A stretch of 64,000 bases of DNA from assembly GCF_014646815.1 (NCBI RefSeq), contig NZ_BMNZ01000002.1, positions 372,001-436,000 on the forward strand. Direction: 5' to 3'. A model generated the notes under the pieces. It ran no database searches, was not told the DNA's origin, and worked only from the letters and a program-made list of their open reading frames with translations. Below, in pieces: positions 42,798-51,276 of this stretch (position 1 is its first letter; each line of letters starts with the position of its first letter). The translations under genes and the position numbers were made by a program. This stretch comes from Terrabacter tumescens (lineage in GTDB: Bacteria > Actinomycetota > Actinomycetes > Actinomycetales > Dermatophilaceae).

Positions 42798-43442
42798 ATG
42801 AGCACCAACCAGCCGCACGACCCGACCACCTGGCAGCCGCCGATGGTGCCCGCGCCGCCCGTCCCGGCACCGCCGCGCAAGAGCTGGTTCGCCCGGCACA
42901 AGATCATCACGGGGCTGCTCGCCCTCGTCCTCCTCGGCATCGTCGTCAGTGTCGTCAACGGGGGAGGCGCGGGCTCGCCCACGACCACCTCGTCCGGAGC
43001 CGCCGGGGGACAGGGCGGCGACGCGCCCGCCGAGGACGCACCCGCCAGTGCGAAGGTCGGCCAGAAGGTCCGCGACGGCCAGTTCGAGTTCACCGTCACC
43101 AAGGTGCAGAAGGGCGTGAAGTCGGTCGGTGACCAGTACCTCAACGAGAAGGCGCAGGGCCAGTTCGTCCTTGTCAGCGTCACGGTCAGCAACATCGGCG
43201 ACTCCGCGCAGACGCTCTCGGACTCCTCGCAGAAGGTGCGCGACGCGAAGGGGCGCGAGTTCTCCAGCGACACGGCGGCCGCGATCTACGTCAAGGACAA
43301 CAAGGTCTTCCTCGAGGGGATCAACCCCGGCAACACGGTCAAGGGCACCCTCGTCTTCGACATGCCCAAGGGCACCGAGCCGGCCAGCATCGAGCTGCAC
43401 GACTCGCCCTTCTCCGACGGCGTCACCGTCCAGCTGCGCTGA
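42798..43442 (+). CDS. DUF4352 domain membrane-anchored protein
   Basis: The 214-residue protein has a Pro-rich cytoplasmic N-terminus (residues 1-35), one membrane helix (IITGLLALVLLGIVVSVV), a Gly/Ser/Ala linker and an extracellular immunoglobulin-like DUF4352 domain (about 85-214). The domain holds FEFTVTKVQKGVK, FVLVSVTVSNIGDSAQTL and a typical end TVKGTLVFDMPKGTEPASIEL. DUF4352 proteins are common extracellular lipoprotein-like proteins of Gram-positives with unknown function. The ATG follows a purine-rich AGGGAGACCCGCC. It stands alone in the gap after the island. Confidence 0.85.
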   Translation: MSTNQPHDPTTWQPPMVPAPPVPAPPRKSWFARHKIITGLLALVLLGIVVSVVNGGGAGSPTTTSSGAAGGQGGDAPAEDAPASAKVGQKVRDGQFEFTVTKVQKGVKSVGDQYLNEKAQGQFVLVSVTVSNIGDSAQTLSDSSQKVRDAKGREFSSDTAAAIYVKDNKVFLEGINPGNTVKGTLVFDMPKGTEPASIELHDSPFSDGVTVQLR

Positions 43443-43566
43443 GCTGGCGTATGCCGTGTGGTGGGCGCCGCGTGGTGAGGGGGCGCGGCGCCCGCCATGG
43501 CACGGCAGTTTCGCCAAAACAGGTCCAGCGGTCCCCCTTGACGTCCAAGATGAGCCTTTTGCGACA

Positions 43567-44175
43567 ATGAGAAAGCGATTCCACGTGAACGACCAAGGCC
43601 AACCCACACCCGCCCCGACCGAGCCGACCATCCAGCTGCCGCCGCCGGCACTCGGTCAGCCCCACGCGTGGGCCGCTCGGGCACAGCAGCCCCAGCCGCA
43701 GAAGCGCAGCAGGAAGCACCTGATCGGCTACCCCGTGACGGCCCTCCTGGCTCTGGGCATCGGAGCAGCAGGAGGCGGCAACGCAGACGCCACCGCCCCG
43801 GCTGCGGCGTCGCCGACCGTGGTGGTCACGCAGACGGCTCCCGCGCCGGCACCGGCGACCGTGACGCAGACAGTTCGGGCCACGGTGACCGTGGCTGCTC
43901 CCGTGGCCGCAGCAGACGCTGGCGCCAAGGCTGTCGCGAAGCCGGCAAGCAAGATCACCGTGCCGGACGGGGTCGGCCTGAACTACCAGGACGCGCAGGA
44001 CCTCTGGAGGGCGGCGGGACTGGTCGTCGCGCCGGCCGAGGACGCAACGGGCGCCAACCGGCTGCCTGTCCTCGACTCGAACTGGGTCGTGCTGGCCCAG
44101 GATCTGAAGGCCGGAAGCAAGGTGCCGGCGGATTCCATGATCACCGCCACCGTCAAGAAGTACACGGACGGCTGA
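43567..44175 (+). CDS. Membrane protein with PASTA domain
   Basis: The 202-residue protein has a Pro/Gln-rich N-terminus (1-50), a membrane segment (YPVTALLALGIGAAGG), a Thr/Val/Ala-rich linker and one PASTA-type domain at the end: ITVPDGVGLNYQDAQDLWRAAGL and LKAGSKVPADSMITATV. PASTA domains bind cell-wall muropeptides in penicillin-binding proteins and serine/threonine kinases. Here there is no enzyme domain, so it is probably a wall-sensing or wall-binding protein. The ATG follows TTTGCGACA with no strong ribosome site. Confidence 0.7.
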   Translation: MRKRFHVNDQGQPTPAPTEPTIQLPPPALGQPHAWAARAQQPQPQKRSRKHLIGYPVTALLALGIGAAGGGNADATAPAAASPTVVVTQTAPAPAPATVTQTVRATVTVAAPVAAADAGAKAVAKPASKITVPDGVGLNYQDAQDLWRAAGLVVAPAEDATGANRLPVLDSNWVVLAQDLKAGSKVPADSMITATVKKYTDG

Positions 44176-44321
44176 CGTCGGGCCCGGGGTCTTTCGTCTG
44201 AGACCGCGACCCGCGCGATCGAGTCGCGGTGTTGCATGGTCCGGCCCGGTGCGCAACACCCGCATCCTCCAGGTGTCGTCGGCTGCATCATGACCTGACG
44301 TGGTCTTGGGACGGAGGCACC

Positions 44322-45587
44322 ATGCGAGCACGCCATCTGGTGGTGGCAGGAGTCGTTGCCCTCTGTGGCTCAACGGCGGCCTGCTCAGCGAAACTGCCTG
44401 AGGCCCCGGCGGGGACGCCGCGAGATGGGGGTGCCTCGAGCCAGGCCCAGCCCGCGACCGTCACCGTGACGGCATCCGCCCCGCCCACGTCGACGGCCGA
44501 GTCGCCCAGCCCGACGCCGACCTCGACGGCGAGCCCAGCCAGCTGGGCAGAGGTGGCCAAGCAGGCCAAGCCGGCCGTCGTCCGCATCGACGTCGTCACG
44601 TGCGACGCGAGATGGATGGGCTCCGGCTTCGTCGTCGGCGACCACCTCGTCATGACGGCCAATCACGTTGCCGCGGGCGCATCGGCCATCACCCTGCAGT
44701 TCGCCGACGGAGTCACGCGAGCGCGCATCGTGGGTCTCGACCCGACGACCGACTCGGCCCTGCTGCGGACGGACGACGCGATCACCGACAAGGCACTGCC
44801 GCTCGCCCGCGCACTTCCCGACCTCGGCGAGTCCGTCGGCGTGCTGGGGTTCCCTCTGCAGACCTACGAGCTTCGTTTCACCGAGGGCTCGGTCAGCGGA
44901 CTCCACGAGCCGGTCAGCTACGACGGCGGCCCGGAGATCGACGCCATGGTCACCGACTCGGCCATCAACGGCGGCAACTCCGGCGGACCCGTGCTGGACT
45001 CGAGCGGAAAGGTCATCGGTCTCGTCTCGGGTCACCGGCTCTGGGTGACCGGAGACCGCTCTCCCGAGCCTGCGCAGGGTCAGGGGTATCTCATCCCGGG
45101 CACCGATCTCGCGACCAACCTCGACCGGTGGCGTTCGTTGCCGGAACAGCCGCTGGCGGACTGCGGCGACCCCTACGACGCAGCCGGGGCGGAGCGCACC
45201 ATCGAGGTCAACGTCGCTTCCGACGACGCGGTGGCATCGGACATCGCTCGTTCCCTGCTGGTGCACGGAGAGGCGATCAACACCGGCAACTACGACGCGG
45301 CCTGGCAGGTGTTCACGCGCCGTATGCAGCGCAAGCTCCAGAGCGTGGACTCGTGGTCCGCAGGGCTCGGCACGTCGTACTGGAAGGGAATCTCGATCCA
45401 GCGAGTCACGGGATCCGCCGCTGCCAAGGTCGTCAGGACGATCCTGCGGACCGAGCAGTCTGCCGAGAACGGGCACGACGGCCAGACGTGCAGCGTCTGG
45501 GTCATCGACTACGGCATGATCCGCGTGGCAGGCGCCTGGCTGATCAACAGCGCCAAGAGCCCGAGCGGTCCACCGACCGCCTGCTGA
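44322..45587 (+). CDS. Secreted trypsin-like serine protease (S1C type) lipoprotein
   Basis: The 421-residue protein has a lipoprotein signal (VVALCGSTAAC, lipobox STAAC) and a Thr/Ser/Pro-rich linker to about residue 75. The protease domain follows with all three catalytic residues: His in VMTANHVAAG, Asp in LDPTTDSALLRT and Ser in INGGNSGGPVL. The last 150 residues hold a second domain without recognised motif (ARSLLVHGEAINTGNYDAAW), of the kind seen in NTF2-like tails. No PDZ domain is present. The protein should act at the outer face of the membrane in protein quality control or processing. The ATG at 44322 follows GGAGG. Confidence 0.85.
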   Translation: MRARHLVVAGVVALCGSTAACSAKLPEAPAGTPRDGGASSQAQPATVTVTASAPPTSTAESPSPTPTSTASPASWAEVAKQAKPAVVRIDVVTCDARWMGSGFVVGDHLVMTANHVAAGASAITLQFADGVTRARIVGLDPTTDSALLRTDDAITDKALPLARALPDLGESVGVLGFPLQTYELRFTEGSVSGLHEPVSYDGGPEIDAMVTDSAINGGNSGGPVLDSSGKVIGLVSGHRLWVTGDRSPEPAQGQGYLIPGTDLATNLDRWRSLPEQPLADCGDPYDAAGAERTIEVNVASDDAVASDIARSLLVHGEAINTGNYDAAWQVFTRRMQRKLQSVDSWSAGLGTSYWKGISIQRVTGSAAAKVVRTILRTEQSAENGHDGQTCSVWVIDYGMIRVAGAWLINSAKSPSGPPTAC

Positions 45588-45848
45588 CACAGCTCGCGTT
45601 CTGGCCCGTGTCGATCATCCCCAGCGACCAAATCGGTGATTCGACTGACCGATATCAATGCATTTGCCATCATGAGGGCGCCGCGACGTCGACCGCTCTC
45701 GGCTTCTTCCACCCGCACTCTCACGGGCAGTACTTGCGCTGTCCGCGCCTTAATAGAAGAGACGAGTCATGTCAGACGAGCTCCAGTCCCCCTACCCACC
45801 GGCTTGGCCCGCGCCGACGCCTCGGTGTCCCGGGCAGTCGGTCAGCCG

Positions 45849-46178
45849 GTGGTGGTGAACGTTTCGAGTCGACCGGAAGGCGGTTTCCAGTTCGATGGAG
45901 GGGCCGGTTCGTACCTCCTTGTCGGAATTGGCGCGACCCTGCTCACGATGGTCACCCTTGGCCTGGCGCTGCCGTGGGCCATCTGCATGCAGTACCGCTG
46001 GCGCACCCAGCACACCATCATCAACGGGCGACGCCTGCGCTTCACGGGCTCGGGCGGCGGCCTCTTCGGCAACTGGATCAAGTGGTGGGCGCTGACGATC
46101 GTCACGGTGGGGATCTACAGCTTCTGGGTCGTGCCACGACTCACGCGCTGGACGGTGGAGCACCAAGACTTCTCATGA
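45849..46178 (+). CDS. DUF898-like membrane protein, N-terminus possibly frameshifted
   Basis: From GTG 45849 the protein has 109 residues with two hydrophobic stretches (YLLVGIGATLLTMVTLGLAL and WALTIVTVGIYSFWVV) and the DUF898 pattern, WRTQHTIINGRRL and GNWIKWW. A more natural start, ATG 45769 (MSDELQSPYPPAWPAPTP), lies in another frame, where it stops at 45857 after 29 codons, just past the point where the DUF898 frame should begin. A single-base change between about 45800 and 45850 would join them, so the gene is either frameshifted or begins at an internal GTG. The frame itself is open upstream to 45636. Function is unknown. Confidence 0.55.
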   Translation: MVVNVSSRPEGGFQFDGGAGSYLLVGIGATLLTMVTLGLALPWAICMQYRWRTQHTIINGRRLRFTGSGGGLFGNWIKWWALTIVTVGIYSFWVVPRLTRWTVEHQDFS

Positions 46179-46244
46179 CGCAGTGGTTCGGCGCAGTCGG
46201 TGCCGGGGCCCAATGTCCAGATCCGACAACAGGGGAGGCCGGTG

Positions 46245-46931
46245 ATGGCTGAGAACGACTGGGCGCAGCCTGCGCCCGAGATGCTGGCGACCGCGAGGAA
46301 GCGCGCCCTCGGCGCGCTTCAGTCGCAAGATGCGGCGCGGAAGCTGGCTCGCTTCTACGACACGAAGACGGACTATGCCGGGGCGACCATCGCGACCATC
46401 GGCCACAACGCGCCGGACTCGATCGGTGCTGACGACCTTTTCGCCACGACGCTACTGAGCGTCGATGTACCCGCAAAGGCCGCACGGCTCCTGACTGGAA
46501 ACGGCGACACGAAGGCTGCGGTCTCATCGGCGTTGCGTGCACTGCCCCTGGGACCGCTCGAGGCGGTCGACGCGGATGGCTTCGCCGCCATGGAGGTCCT
46601 CTACCTTCACGTGAAGCGGAGCCTGGCGAAGGCCAGCGCGAAGAGTTCGAACCCTTGGGTGGTCGCCAGCAAGCTCTGCGCTCGCAAGCGACCCGATCTC
46701 TTCCCGGTGCGCGACAACGTCGTGTGCCGTTTGCTCGACGTCCAGCGGGCGCGCAACTTCCGCATCGACTGGCTCGTCTTTCAGGCTCTGATGAACGACG
46801 CTGAGGTCAGCAAGGCGCTCTCGTCGGTCCGGTCGGCGGTCGAGGCACAAGCTGATGACTCCGTCGTCCTCGACACCCAGCCGTTGCGCGTACTCGACGC
46901 CGCTCTATGGACCAGTGTGCACATGTCATGA
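46245..46931 (+). CDS. DUF6308 family protein
   Basis: The 228-residue protein matches DUF6308: KLARFYDTKTDYAGATIATI, a G-ADDLFATTLLSVDVP segment and LPLGPLEAVD, with KLCARKRPDLFPVRDNVVCR near 145. No signal peptide or membrane helix is present. The function of the family is unknown; a possible toxin-like or DNA-binding role is not supported here. The ATG at 46245 follows GGGGAGGCC at a usual distance; a start at 46200 is also open but less likely. It is in the same direction as the DUF898-like gene. Confidence 0.7.
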   Translation: MAENDWAQPAPEMLATARKRALGALQSQDAARKLARFYDTKTDYAGATIATIGHNAPDSIGADDLFATTLLSVDVPAKAARLLTGNGDTKAAVSSALRALPLGPLEAVDADGFAAMEVLYLHVKRSLAKASAKSSNPWVVASKLCARKRPDLFPVRDNVVCRLLDVQRARNFRIDWLVFQALMNDAEVSKALSSVRSAVEAQADDSVVLDTQPLRVLDAALWTSVHMS

Positions 46932-47085
46932 GTAGTCCGCCGGGACCTGAGCGCGCAGCTTCGCGCGCCTGCGACCCGACTGCCTTGAAGCCTGATATCA
47001 ATTCGGGGCTCAAGCGGCATCAACTCTTGCTTGTCATCGCTGAACCACCGGCCGTGACGGCTGCCATCGACAGGGGAACCGGCGC

Positions 47086-47718
47086 ATGCCCAGAACGTTC
47101 ACGCGGATCATCGTGCCTTCGCTGGTCGGCCTCTTGCTCACAGGGCTCGCCGCTGTCGGCGTGGCCGGACTGCTCGACATCAAGCTTCCGTTCCAGACGC
47201 GGACGGTCGATCGAAGCCAGCCCGTCCTGCTCAAGTCCATCGAGGAACTCAGCGAGTACCACGCGGCTGTTGGCAACTTCGAAGTCGTGATCGACGATGC
47301 GAAAGACGTGGACTTCCTGCCTGACTTCGTCGCCGGCGAGCGGTCGCTCTTCGTCGCGGCGGGCACAGTCGATGCTTACGTGGACTTCTCGGGCCTCGCC
47401 CACGGCGACCTGACCGTCTCAGAGGACGGCAAGTCGGCGACGATCCGACTGCCCAAGGCGAAGCTCGCGAAGCCGAACCTGGACCAGAAGCGCACCTATC
47501 TCTTCTCCAAAGAGCGTGGCGTCATCAACCGTTTGGGCGACGCGATGTCCACCGACAGTCAGCAGGCCCTCTACGTCAAGGCCGAGGACAAGCTGTCCGC
47601 GGCAGCCAAGGAATCGGGACTGACCGAGCAGGCCGACAAGAACACCCGAGCGATTCTCGCCAGGATGTTCCAAGCCATGGGAATGACCCTGACGTTCATC
47701 GAGGGAGACCCCGAGTAA
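47086..47718 (+). CDS. DUF4230 domain membrane protein
   Basis: The 210-residue protein has one N-terminal membrane segment (VPSLVGLLLTGLAAVGVAGLL) and an extracytoplasmic DUF4230 domain (about 45-205) with LKSIEELSEYHAAVGNFEVV, GTVDAYVDFSGLAHGDL and ATIRLPKAKLAKPNLD. The family is widespread and of unknown function; it is thought to be surface exposed. The ATG lies 155 bases after the DUF6308 stop. No operon partner is evident. Confidence 0.85.
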   Translation: MPRTFTRIIVPSLVGLLLTGLAAVGVAGLLDIKLPFQTRTVDRSQPVLLKSIEELSEYHAAVGNFEVVIDDAKDVDFLPDFVAGERSLFVAAGTVDAYVDFSGLAHGDLTVSEDGKSATIRLPKAKLAKPNLDQKRTYLFSKERGVINRLGDAMSTDSQQALYVKAEDKLSAAAKESGLTEQADKNTRAILARMFQAMGMTLTFIEGDPE

Positions 47719-47774
47719 CTTCGCTGGCTATCGCGGCGGACCCTGCGGCGTGCTCGGCTCGCGTCGGAAGCTCG

Positions 47775-48341
47775 TCAGTCGCAGTTGGCGCAGACGCCTG
47801 AGACCGGCATCTCCATGAAGCAGGTCGGGCAGACGGCGCCTCGTCGGGGCTCGACGGCAGCGACGCGGGGGCGGCGCTCGCGCACCTCGCGCGCCCGCGT
47901 GCTCAGCGTCGGCTTCGCGTCGGCGGGCACGTCGGCGCCCCAGTGCCGGTAGCACTCGAGTCGCGAGACTGCGGCGTGGGTCTCGCGCTCGATCGGGTCC
48001 TGGATGGGGGACTCCCCGTAGACGCGCAGCACCTCGTCGTAGCCGGTGCCGACCTGGCCGTCGTCCTTGTGCACGACGAGCGAGGTCAGCGGCGGCTCGC
48101 TGCGCACGTGGTTGACCTTGACGAGGTCCGCGAGCAGGCCGCCGATCCAGTTGCGCATCGCGGACTTCGTGTGGAGCGACGAGCGGCGCTGCACCTCCTC
48201 CGCCAGCTCGGAGTAGGTGATGACCGCGTTGTAGCGACCCGCCGTCTCGACCAGCACCTCGTAGGCGTGCTTGGCCCAGTAGGGCTGCGCCACCTTCGGC
48301 GTCACGTAGGTCTCGTGGTCACTCACGGCAGATCGATCCAT
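47775..48341 (-). CDS. Protein of unknown function with C-terminal zinc ribbon
   Basis: The 188-residue protein is not recognised by name. The first 110 residues form a helical domain with PYWAKHAYEVLVETAGRY and VITYSELAEEVQRR. The last 20 hold a small zinc ribbon (CPTC near 170 and CANC at the end), which is usually a nucleic-acid or protein contact. GTG at 48326 is a possible alternative start. It lies 61 bases downstream of the NYN gene in the same direction, so the two may share a transcript. Confidence 0.65.
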   Translation of the reverse strand: MDRSAVSDHETYVTPKVAQPYWAKHAYEVLVETAGRYNAVITYSELAEEVQRRSSLHTKSAMRNWIGGLLADLVKVNHVRSEPPLTSLVVHKDDGQVGTGYDEVLRVYGESPIQDPIERETHAAVSRLECYRHWGADVPADAKPTLSTRAREVRERRPRVAAVEPRRGAVCPTCFMEMPVSGVCANCD

Positions 48342-48402
48342 TCCTCGGGTTCACGCGGACACCCACCAGTCTCCACCCGCCCCCGTCGCGGTCTCCAGCC
48401 GG

Positions 48403-49494
48403 TCAGCGGTCGAGGTGCCTGACCTGCTCCCAGAAGTGGTCGCGCAGCAGGAAGCGCAGGTGGTCCTCCACGTCGTAGCGGTCGAGTCGCGCCGAGAGGT
48501 CGAGCAGCAGGGCGCGGTCGAGGTCGCCCGGGATGAAAGGCTTCTGGCTGACCAGGCGGGTGCGGTCGGTGGCGCTCGCGGTGATGGACCACGTCGCGAG
48601 CACGCCACGGCATACGTCATCGATGAGGTCGAGCTCGCGCTGCCCGACCACGGGGGTGGCCGCGCGCTCGCCCCCGCTGATCCCGTCGCTCGCGCTCGAC
48701 CACACGACCCGGCCGGGCGCAGCACTGGCCGACGCGGCAACGGGTGGCACCTTGTTGCCCGCAAGCACCGCCGGCGTGGGGCGGGGCGCCGCGGCCGCCG
48801 GCTTCGACACAGCCGCCGCGGCCTCTGCGCCCACGACCTCCGACGGAGCCGCGCGACCCGCGACGCGCGGACCCGGCAGCGGCACGTCCACCGCCGCGGC
48901 AGCCGCCGCGGCCGACAAAGGCGCCTCGGTCTCGGGCTGGAGCTGGCGCACGTGCACCGTGTCGTCGACGACGGCGCCGTCGAGCACGATGAGGTCGTCG
49001 GCCTCACGGATCAGGTGGCGCGACACGGCATGCGGCTTGCCCGACCGGTCCGGCACCGCCATGAGCACCACCTGCATGCCGTGGCTCTGCGCCTCCTCGA
49101 CCGCCTCGCTCAGGTCGTCGTCGCCGGACAGGAGGTAGATGACGTCGACCGACCGGTTGCGCCCGTGCGCCGCGAGGTCGAGGCCGATGCGCAGGTCGAC
49201 GCCCTTCTGCTCACCCTGCGGCGACGTGCGCCCGAGCCGCAGCTTGACCCGCGGCAGCATGCCGATGGCCTCCTGCGTCGAGTCGGGGTTGCCGCCGGGA
49301 CGGTTGCCCGAGTCGTACCAGTGCAGCCGCAGCAGCGGCAGCCCGCTCGCGGCCTCGGCGTCCTTGATGAGCCGCGCGACGAGGTCGGGATAGCTGACGA
49401 CGATCCCCTTGCGCAGCGACGTGCCCGTCACCCGCGTCGCCGCAGCCGCGAGCAGGTAGCCGACGTCGACGTAGAGCGCGCAGTAGGACCGCAT
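48403..49494 (-). CDS. NYN domain (LabA/PIN-like) ribonuclease-type protein
   Basis: The 363-residue protein starts with a NYN domain of about 170 residues with the acidic residues of the PIN-like fold: ALYVDVGYLLAAA, KGVDLRIGLDLAAHG and VIYLLSGDDDLSEAVEEA. An Ala/Pro-rich linker spans about 185-265. A C-terminal helical domain follows (QRELDLIDDVCRGVL and LDLSARLDRYDVEDHLRFLL). NYN domains cut RNA; the C-terminal domain probably selects the substrate. ATG 49494 was chosen because the NYN fold begins there; the frame is open 44 codons upstream, without a ribosome site. Confidence 0.8.
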   Translation of the reverse strand: MRSYCALYVDVGYLLAAAATRVTGTSLRKGIVVSYPDLVARLIKDAEAASGLPLLRLHWYDSGNRPGGNPDSTQEAIGMLPRVKLRLGRTSPQGEQKGVDLRIGLDLAAHGRNRSVDVIYLLSGDDDLSEAVEEAQSHGMQVVLMAVPDRSGKPHAVSRHLIREADDLIVLDGAVVDDTVHVRQLQPETEAPLSAAAAAAAVDVPLPGPRVAGRAAPSEVVGAEAAAAVSKPAAAAPRPTPAVLAGNKVPPVAASASAAPGRVVWSSASDGISGGERAATPVVGQRELDLIDDVCRGVLATWSITASATDRTRLVSQKPFIPGDLDRALLLDLSARLDRYDVEDHLRFLLRDHFWEQVRHLDR

Positions 49495-49570
49495 GAGGCA
49501 GGCTCCCACACCAAGCGGCGACTCACCCGGCGGCGGGAGGACCCGAGCCGCGAAGCCGGCCGGACTGCGG

Positions 49571-50572
49571 TCAGTGCGCGGCGCGGTACGCGTCCCAGAT
49601 CTCCGGGCGCAGCCGTCCGCGGTCACTGACCGCCAGCCCCTCGGCCAGCGCCCAGGCGCGCACGACCGCCGTGCTCGGCGCGGGCTCGGACACCGGACCC
49701 GCCGGCGCGAGGCCGGCCATCCGCGACTCGGCGTGGGCCTCGGCGGCCGTCTCCCGCAACGCCGCCGCGAGGAAGCGGTAGGTCCACTCCTGCGCCAGCG
49801 CCCGCGTCTCGGCGAAGACGATCGGCACCGCGGGGTAGCGCGCCTGGCACTCCGCGATCGCGTCGGCGACGACCGCCGGCCGCACGTGCGTCAGGGCGAA
49901 GACGCGCGAGTAGCGCTCCTCCACCACGACGGCCGCCCGGGGTAGGCCGCTGAGCTCGGCGAGCGCATACCTCAGCTTCCCGTTGAGCAGGGAGGAGGTG
50001 AGGTCCTCGAGGCTCTTGCGCTCGACCGCGGCGACGACCTGCCCGTCGGCCTCGACGGCGTAGTCGCCCGCGTCGAGGCGCTGCTTGCGCGTGCTCACCT
50101 GTTGCTGGCTGAAGCGCCAGGCGTAGCGCTCATGTGCGTCGACGACGATCTCGAGGGGGCCTGCTGCGTCGGCCTCGCCGGGTGCGCCGGCCGCGCCGGC
50201 CGCGCCTGCCGCTCGAGCCGTCGGGATCCGCACCGCGGGCCTGGCCTGCTTCGCCGTTCGGGCGCTCTGCCAGAAGATCGCCTCGCGCCCCTTGACGTGC
50301 GTCAGCACGAACTGCGACCGGCTCTCCCTGCCGCGGTCGAGGACGAGCTCGATGGCCGCGCCACGGCGCACGCACACCCGCGTGGGGACCCGCACGACGA
50401 CGTCCGCGTCATCGGGCCAGCCATCAGCCCGATGGCAGTAGACCTTGCTCGTGCGCGGCCAGGTGTCCTTGCTCTTGAGCACGATCCCATGCTCGCCCAG
50501 CGGGATTCGCACGAGGTAGGGCAGGGTGCTCGCCTCGTCCGGGTTGCGGGCGATGAGGAAGTCGTCAGGCAC
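49571..50572 (-). CDS. ERCC4-type nuclease domain protein
   Basis: The 333-residue protein begins at GTG 50572 (MPDDFLIARNPDE). The first 100 residues form an unrecognised domain. A Gly/Ala/Pro linker leads to the ERCC4/XPF nuclease fold from about residue 135: VVDAHERYAW, DAGDYAVE, and the catalytic ERK-x-x-x-D in AVERKSLEDL, followed by LPRAAVVVEERYSRVF. The last 60 residues are helical with AVVRAWALAEGLAV, similar to a Lsr2/HhH-like end. It is likely a structure-specific DNA nuclease. It lies 76 bases downstream of the NYN gene region on the same strand. Confidence 0.82.
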   Translation of the reverse strand: MPDDFLIARNPDEASTLPYLVRIPLGEHGIVLKSKDTWPRTSKVYCHRADGWPDDADVVVRVPTRVCVRRGAAIELVLDRGRESRSQFVLTHVKGREAIFWQSARTAKQARPAVRIPTARAAGAAGAAGAPGEADAAGPLEIVVDAHERYAWRFSQQQVSTRKQRLDAGDYAVEADGQVVAAVERKSLEDLTSSLLNGKLRYALAELSGLPRAAVVVEERYSRVFALTHVRPAVVADAIAECQARYPAVPIVFAETRALAQEWTYRFLAAALRETAAEAHAESRMAGLAPAGPVSEPAPSTAVVRAWALAEGLAVSDRGRLRPEIWDAYRAAH

Positions 50573-50673
50573 GCCACCATCGTGGCGCACACCTCGGCCC
50601 ACGGCAGGGGAGGCGAAGCTGCTCCGTCTTCGGGAGCGGCTTCCGAGCGAGCGGCCACGGCTCCGGGGAGAGG

Positions 50674-51276
50674 TCAGTCCAGTGGGTCGCGGGTCGCCGC
50701 CCACAGGCCGGCGATGCTGGCGGTGGCCACGAGCGCCCAGAGCGCCAGCGAGCCCGCCCAGCGTTGACCGGCCTCGGACGGGAAGACGTCGACCCACCGG
50801 TCCAGCGGGTGTGCCAGCGCGATGACGAGCACAGCGGCGAGGACACCTCCGGCGACCACCTCACCGGGCTCGGCCACACGACGACGCATCGCGGCAGCTA
50901 CCGCGACCGCAACCGAGCAGAGACCTGCCAGCTGCACGACGGCGCCGGCCCTCGCCCCACTCCCACTGCGCAGCGCCACCACGGCCAGTGCCAGCGAGCC
51001 GACCACCAGGACCGCGGCCGCGACGACCAGGCGCGCCTGGGTGCGCGCCCGCAGGGACGTCGGAACGGCTCCCACCGCCTCGCTCGCCGCCTCGTCGAGC
51101 ACGTATGCCGTGGCGCCGGCCAGCAGCGGGACGCCCACTGTCACAGACGCGCCCGACACGGAGGTCCCGGACCAGACCGCAGCAGCGACGAGCAGGGTGA
51201 CACCGCCGGTCGTCAGCAGGGCGACGGGCCGCCACGGGACTCCCGTGGCGGGCCCGAGGACCCGGGTCGGGTTCAC
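50674..51276 (-). CDS. Multi-spanning membrane protein of the ABC exporter operon
   Basis: The 200-residue protein has about five membrane helices (ALLTTGGVTLLVAAAVW, LVVAAAVLVVGSLALAVVAL, VVAGGVLAAVLVIAL, SLALWALVATASIAGLW). No known motif is visible. It starts at a GTG that overlaps the previous gene stop by 4 bases (GTGA), so it is translated together with the permease. It is the last gene of the sigma-factor operon. Its function as an accessory exporter subunit is inferred from position only. Confidence 0.65.
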   Translation of the reverse strand: MNPTRVLGPATGVPWRPVALLTTGGVTLLVAAAVWSGTSVSGASVTVGVPLLAGATAYVLDEAASEAVGAVPTSLRARTQARLVVAAAVLVVGSLALAVVALRSGSGARAGAVVQLAGLCSVAVAVAAAMRRRVAEPGEVVAGGVLAAVLVIALAHPLDRWVDVFPSEAGQRWAGSLALWALVATASIAGLWAATRDPLD

